Shown here: positions 61,501-64,000 of the stretch, in pieces
How the letters are laid out: each line of letters starts with the position of its first letter
How positions within the stretch are numbered: position 1 is the first letter of the stretch
Source: CBDFLD01 sp965249005
GTDB taxonomy: Bacteria > Acidobacteriota > UBA6911
DNA length: 64,000 bases
Direction of reading: 5' to 3'
Assembly: GCA_965249005.1 (NCBI GenBank)
Contig: CBDFLD010000014.1
Location: 124,001 to 188,000 of the forward strand
Program-made: the position numbers and the translations under genes
Notes under the pieces: generated by a model
The model's input: only the letters and a program-made list of their open reading frames with translations
What the model was told of the DNA's origin: nothing
The model's database searches: none

Positions 61501-63020
61501 TTGGCCGATTCCCCCGTCTCTCCGAAACCCGGAATGAGGTTCTTCAGAGACTCTCCGAAACTCTGAGTAGCCTCTTCCGCCGTCGTTGTCTCGACGGTAA
61601 CTTGTTCAACGACTCCCCCCCACTCCAAGACTGATTTCTTGATGCCTTCCAGACTGGACAACATCTCGGTGCCTGCCACTCGGTCTATGACCTTGGCAAT
61701 AACCTCCACGCCCGTAAAGATGATGTTGACCACTCCCTCCCACAATGACTGCCAGATTCTCGCGACTCCTTCACTGAACCTCTGCCAGTCTCCCGTGAAG
61801 ATTCCGACAAAGATAGATACCAGGCCAGAGATGACGCCGAACACTGAACTAATGATAGAAGCGATGTTTGAAAATGCGCCACCGAGGATGTCCATAAAGA
61901 CACCGCCTATGAAAGAAGCGACGCTGTGAAAGACAGACTTCCACTCTTCCCAGAATGCCGCGAGGCTGTTACGGATAGATGAGAAGGAATCTTTAATCGC
62001 GCCCCAAACATTCTCAAGCGATGTCTTCACGTGCTCCCAGACGCTCGATATAATCTCTCTCCCTTTCTCGGTCGTCGCAAGAAATGCGGTTATCCCGGCT
62101 ACGGCCACGGCAATGACTCCAGCCGGAAATGTAAAGACAGCCGCCAAGACCCCTCCAATCACCTTAATGGCCGGCAACATCAGCCCGAACGCTATGAGCA
62201 GGGGTCCCACGACGGCGGAGACGGCGGCAACAGCCCCCGCGACCTTAGTCAGCGTGGGATGAGCTTGGGCGAAGTTGGCGACCCACTCCGCCGTCCGTTC
62301 TGCAAAACTTGTCAGCGTATCCAGGAATCCGCTTTCCAATAGCCGATTGATCACGCCCGTGAAGGCCGCCTTGAGTTTCGTCAGCGCATCGTTGAAGCGC
62401 TCAGCGGCTTGCGCCGTCTCGGTGGACATAACTTGTCCCAGGCTATCCGCTTCTTTCAGCATCTCCTTGAGTCCCGCCGAGCCTTGATTCAGGAGTGGAA
62501 TCATATCTTTTCCAGATCGCCCTAATATCTCCATCGCGATCGCCGTCTTCTCGGTACCGTCCTGAACTCCGGAAAATCGGTCCGCGATGTCGAAAAGAAT
62601 CTTGTCGGTCGAGCGCAGATTCCCGGCAGAGTCCTTCAGCGAAACTCCCAACCGGGCAAGAGACTCCTTGGCCTCCCCGATGCCTTGCGAAGCATCGTTG
62701 ACGTTGCGGGCAAGCAGCCCTAGGCCATTTTCGACGGATTTGATGTCTGTTCCGGCAAGCTTGGCAGCAAACGAGAGACCGGAGAGCGTTTCCACCGAGA
62801 TCCCGACCTTGGCGGACATCTTGGCGAAGTTGTCAGCGGCGTCGATAGCCGATTTCGCCACGGCCACAAACGGCACCCCGATTGCGGAAAGAGCAGCCCC
62901 TGCCTTCAAGAAGGCAGCCGACAGCTTCTTGGTTTTCTCCCGGGCAGAATCCACATTGGAGTCAAAGGACCCCTTGTCGGTGGAGAGTTCCAGGACGGCT
63001 TCGCCCAGACGTTCAGCCAT
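58515..63020 (-). CDS. Tail tape measure protein
   Basis: 1501 residues, the largest gene in the window. The N-terminus (LSTDKGSFDSNVDSAREKTKKLSAAFLKAGAALSAIGVPF) is typical of tape measure proteins. Residues about 230-450 contain hydrophobic segments, and long coiled coils follow (LEKKLKEKLKTLDKLEKEAAKVAKATGQ; IERLSEVLREGKDRMADLKERAEDLKRSIEADQK). A glycine-rich membrane-like stretch lies near 860-960 (GLIGTGAGLGASLGGVEGGLIGGGLGL). Length suggests a siphovirus tail of roughly 200 nm if the usual ratio applies. Long antisense frames here are shadows. Confidence 0.92.
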   Translation of the reverse strand: MAERLGEAVLELSTDKGSFDSNVDSAREKTKKLSAAFLKAGAALSAIGVPFVAVAKSAIDAADNFAKMSAKVGISVETLSGLSFAAKLAGTDIKSVENGLGLLARNVNDASQGIGEAKESLARLGVSLKDSAGNLRSTDKILFDIADRFSGVQDGTEKTAIAMEILGRSGKDMIPLLNQGSAGLKEMLKEADSLGQVMSTETAQAAERFNDALTKLKAAFTGVINRLLESGFLDTLTSFAERTAEWVANFAQAHPTLTKVAGAVAAVSAVVGPLLIAFGLMLPAIKVIGGVLAAVFTFPAGVIAVAVAGITAFLATTEKGREIISSVWEHVKTSLENVWGAIKDSFSSIRNSLAAFWEEWKSVFHSVASFIGGVFMDILGGAFSNIASIISSVFGVISGLVSIFVGIFTGDWQRFSEGVARIWQSLWEGVVNIIFTGVEVIAKVIDRVAGTEMLSSLEGIKKSVLEWGGVVEQVTVETTTAEEATQSFGESLKNLIPGFGETGESANELAKGFGEAGDATEELAKRQKELEEQQKRMTQLANKQFDRSVRRLSDNIKAQAGEVNKLIKSTDSWGKSVAGLEKKLKEKLKTLDKLEKEAAKVAKATGQNAEGFQKWSSVTSALRQEIERLSEVLREGKDRMADLKERAEDLKRSIEADQKAFEAFNERIEDLRISSGGLAKEELKELQKQADAIKASIDEKTAALAEVQVEYENMARVVAASEGQLEQMNETLDEHKENLGDVGDAAKDMAKKHQEAIDETAREAERLNRVWEETMGNVVASISENLTDALFEAKNFADGMKQTFKEMAKGLVQLLIAELFSPLRDLMIGLGQSIRKWLLGGKGGFSLDNLAEGGGFSLAGLKGGGLLSGLGLIGTGAGLGASLGGVEGGLIGGGLGLAAAGSLGMLSSLGWFGAFAGPIGAAIAAVTGIVMGLKALFTNTPIEAGSKESSRDFGIGISEKDLQGFLPTVGLSEKQFKPIRKDILSSPKFLQELLIPAATAQGKIEELIARFSQFATSWGTFDLSAPLREAIESGNFETYNTAWEEVFSHSQALVSQFGPNFIEVLGGTEMALEGAGQAVTQYSDEIKKLAADAGVAEENLDIFAAAMESQKGIVAGLEDVWAGFSGTIIGFEKMLREETDLTTEQIQNLAWKEFGDQARELAAAYQELGLELPPLLQLILDFGQGLEQAETALEQVAISGSTLVSEIASISDLFTEFTLKNVESYGLQENAIGGLVEMIKEWAYQTDRISDVSEMTRADLNSLTQEFLNMARAAGIAASEIEEFAAGRIEGTRTSEEILGQAAALVGEFEGWMEDVMPRFADDIEVAQQLAWSEFGKRVQNVVSQLEAHRLDVPDLLGLVVDWGRQRGLLEGQNPMPDPMPDSMPNLSQSFGGSTPVSGGTTRAVSGGLSRVSSGDSSSLASLSASGLLPIQKAAEQLARGQAEQVVPLLRSINRGINPDEGVETRFLPRRTVVRREEFATVMKDIIILDEGGVREIIREI

Positions 63021-63023
63021 GGC

Positions 63024-63263
63024 TTACCTTTCCTCCACTTGCAGTCCCATGGACAGGGCGGTGATTTTCAGTTGCTCTTTAGTCATTTTCTTGGGTGTCG
63101 TGGACCGTCGGCGTTGGGCCTGCCGCTGCCATTGATTGAGAATGCGTTGCGGCTTCTGCAGCGCTCCGGAGCCCACGGCGGCGACGGTGGCTTGATGCAG
63201 GGCTTCCTCAGCTTGTAGCACAGGCATCATGTCCAGATACCCCTGGATGAGTCCCCAGGGCAT
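63024..63263 (-). CDS. Tail assembly chaperone, frameshift extension (T-like)
   Basis: Readable as 79 residues from an ATG at 63263, but the same frame continues upstream as RFYGGQPADWLEMPWGLIQGYLDMMPVLQAEEAL, typical of the C-terminal part of tail chaperones. The frame is -1 relative to the upstream chaperone gene that ends at 63266. Most likely made as a fusion by ribosomal frameshifting, as lambda GT. Confidence 0.72.
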   Translation of the reverse strand: MPWGLIQGYLDMMPVLQAEEALHQATVAAVGSGALQKPQRILNQWQRQAQRRRSTTPKKMTKEQLKITALSMGLQVEER

Positions 63264-63265
63264 CT

Positions 63266-63685
63266 CTAGCCAGTCGGCGGGCTGTCCTCCGTAGAATCTT
63301 TGGAGGCGCGGGAGGAGGCCTTGCGTTTCGTCTTCTTCGGCGACTCCTTGGGAGCCGCCTTGGTGAAAACCGCGTTGACGATTTCCATGCGCTGCCCGAC
63401 ACCCAACTGTTCGACAGCGGCGGAAGCTTCATCGGTGAAGTCTACGAATAGCGCTCCCATGGCCTCGACCATGAGCCGGTCCACGCGCTCGTAGCGTGCC
63501 TCATACCAGTCATCGGACTCGTCGGGGATTTTGGAAAGGTCCGTCAGCATCCGCCCGAGCCGGGCAATCCGGTGCTGCACGCTGAAAGGCAAGCTATCAG
63601 GATGCTTGAGTTGATAGAGAACTCCATCAATCCTGATCGGAATCGACGAAGTGTCGGTGGTGAGTTCAAGTGTTTCTTGAGCCAT
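63266..63685 (-). CDS. Tail assembly chaperone (G-like)
   Basis: 139 residues from the ATG at 63685 after AAAGGA. The core IRIDGVLYQLKHPDSLPFSVQHRIARLGRML and DWYEARYERVDRLMVEAMGAL fits tail assembly chaperones encoded just before the tape measure. The C-terminus is a lysine-rich linker (PKESPKKTKRKASSRASKDS) within which a -1 shift would join the next frame. Confidence 0.75.
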   Translation of the reverse strand: MAQETLELTTDTSSIPIRIDGVLYQLKHPDSLPFSVQHRIARLGRMLTDLSKIPDESDDWYEARYERVDRLMVEAMGALFVDFTDEASAAVEQLGVGQRMEIVNAVFTKAAPKESPKKTKRKASSRASKDSTEDSPPTG

Positions 63686-63881
63686 GAAAAGATTTCCTTT
63701 CTTCGCTTTGGATGATGAGTTCAATCCCCAGCCGATCACAGATCTCCTGCAACCGGGCCAGGGACTCCGAGAGAGAGCGGGCCTGGCGTCGATGCCAGCG
63801 ATAGGCCCGCTTGTGCTGATGGATGGATTGTTGGAGGGCCTCTGCCCCTCGGGCTATGGCCCTTTCAGCTGTATCGTTCAA
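63666..63881 (-). CDS. Small phage protein, unknown
   Basis: About 71 residues from a TTG at 63881 that overlaps the end of the upstream partial gene. The sequence TAERAIARGAEALQQSIHQHKRAYRWHRRQARSLSESLARLQEICDRLGIELI is helical and charged. It overlaps the start of the chaperone gene by 20 bp. No clear ribosome site, so moderate confidence. Confidence 0.5.
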   Translation of the reverse strand: MNDTAERAIARGAEALQQSIHQHKRAYRWHRRQARSLSESLARLQEICDRLGIELIIQSEERKSFHGSRNT

Positions 63882-63882
63882 C

Positions 63883-64000
63883 TTACAGTGCCACGGCGTC
63901 CTGGATGGCCAGATGTCCGAAGGGGGAGTCGGCCGAGGCATCCTCCAGGGCCATGAACTCCAGCGCCAGGGCAGCCATGGCGGTCTTGGTGAAGGTCGGC
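63883..64000 (-). CDS. C-terminal end of probable major tail protein (partial)
   Basis: The frame enters from the right edge and ends FTKTAMAALALEFMALEDASADSPFGHLAIQDAVAL-stop. Position just upstream of the tail chaperones fits the major tail tube protein. Only 38 codons are visible. Confidence 0.5.
   Translation of the reverse strand, partial: PTFTKTAMAALALEFMALEDASADSPFGHLAIQDAVAL

Larger units (their letters stand above)
43133..64000. mobile_element. Prophage in tRNA-Ala, continuing past the right edge
   Basis: An integrase adjacent to and reading toward the tRNA 3' end, an early recombination operon, a CI/Cro-like switch, a cargo region and a siphovirus-like tail module (tape measure, tail chaperones, tail tip). 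Capsid, packaging and lysis genes are not in the window. The right attachment site is expected beyond 64000. Confidence 0.9.

Noticed and set aside
43133..64000. CRISPR array
   Set aside because: No regularly spaced direct repeats were found here or elsewhere in the window; the repressor-tail copies are irregular and protein-coding in origin.

Overview
The window reads as a chromosomal segment of a free-living, moderately high-GC bacterium. The mix of genes suggests Acidobacteriota or a similar deep-branching soil lineage: an AIM24/TIGR00266 protein, a VLCAD-like acyl-CoA dehydrogenase, large secreted proteins built from a recurring beta-rich module, intergenic heptamer arrays and a selenocysteine tRNA. 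This assignment is inference; there is no rRNA or marker gene in the window.

Positions 1-32100 are ordinary chromosome. They hold metabolic and housekeeping genes (acyl-CoA dehydrogenase, PHP phosphoesterase, dGTPase, LOG-family hydrolase, thiD, mgtE, gnd, a kynurenine-formamidase-like cyclase, an amidohydrolase, prmA, a split ThDP decarboxylase), one large hybrid histidine kinase, and several secreted proteins. Two identical-looking 1852-bp IS1380-family elements (5614-7465 and 22686-24537) sit here, each in a CTAGA target. The first lies at the exact centre of an inverted heptamer array. The second separates a secreted-protein gene (24543) from its Shine-Dalgarno.

Positions 32117-39404 are an integrated element bounded by a 91-bp direct repeat that is the 3' part of tRNA-Sec plus its downstream flank. 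The intact tRNA-Sec is at the right end. The element carries a tyrosine recombinase, an XRE regulator, an excisionase-like protein and replication-gene debris. An intact 3284-bp IS21-family element with four genes instead of two has inserted in it (32767-36050, 7-bp target duplication).

Positions 39434-43132 return to chromosome with hflK-hflC, then an enolase-superfamily sugar-acid dehydratase lying between a 39-bp copy of the 5' half of tRNA-Ala(GGC) and the complete tRNA-Ala. The tRNA-Ala 3' end is the apparent attachment site of a prophage that runs from 43133 past the right edge.

The prophage has a leftward early operon (Cro/XRE regulators, RHH protein, small proteins, Bet recombinase, PD-(D/E)XK exonuclease, HTH/excisionase, integrase), a rightward LexA-like repressor with two 6-3-6 operators, and a leftward tail module (tape measure, tail assembly chaperones with a likely -1 frameshift, tail tip proteins). 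Between repressor and tail lies the most unusual part: a series of small rightward cargo genes, each preceded by a partial copy of the repressor gene's 3' end. This looks like stepwise accretion of 'repressor tail + cargo gene' units. It ends in an IS1595-type transposase remnant and a toxin-antitoxin pair cut off by the end of the tail operon.
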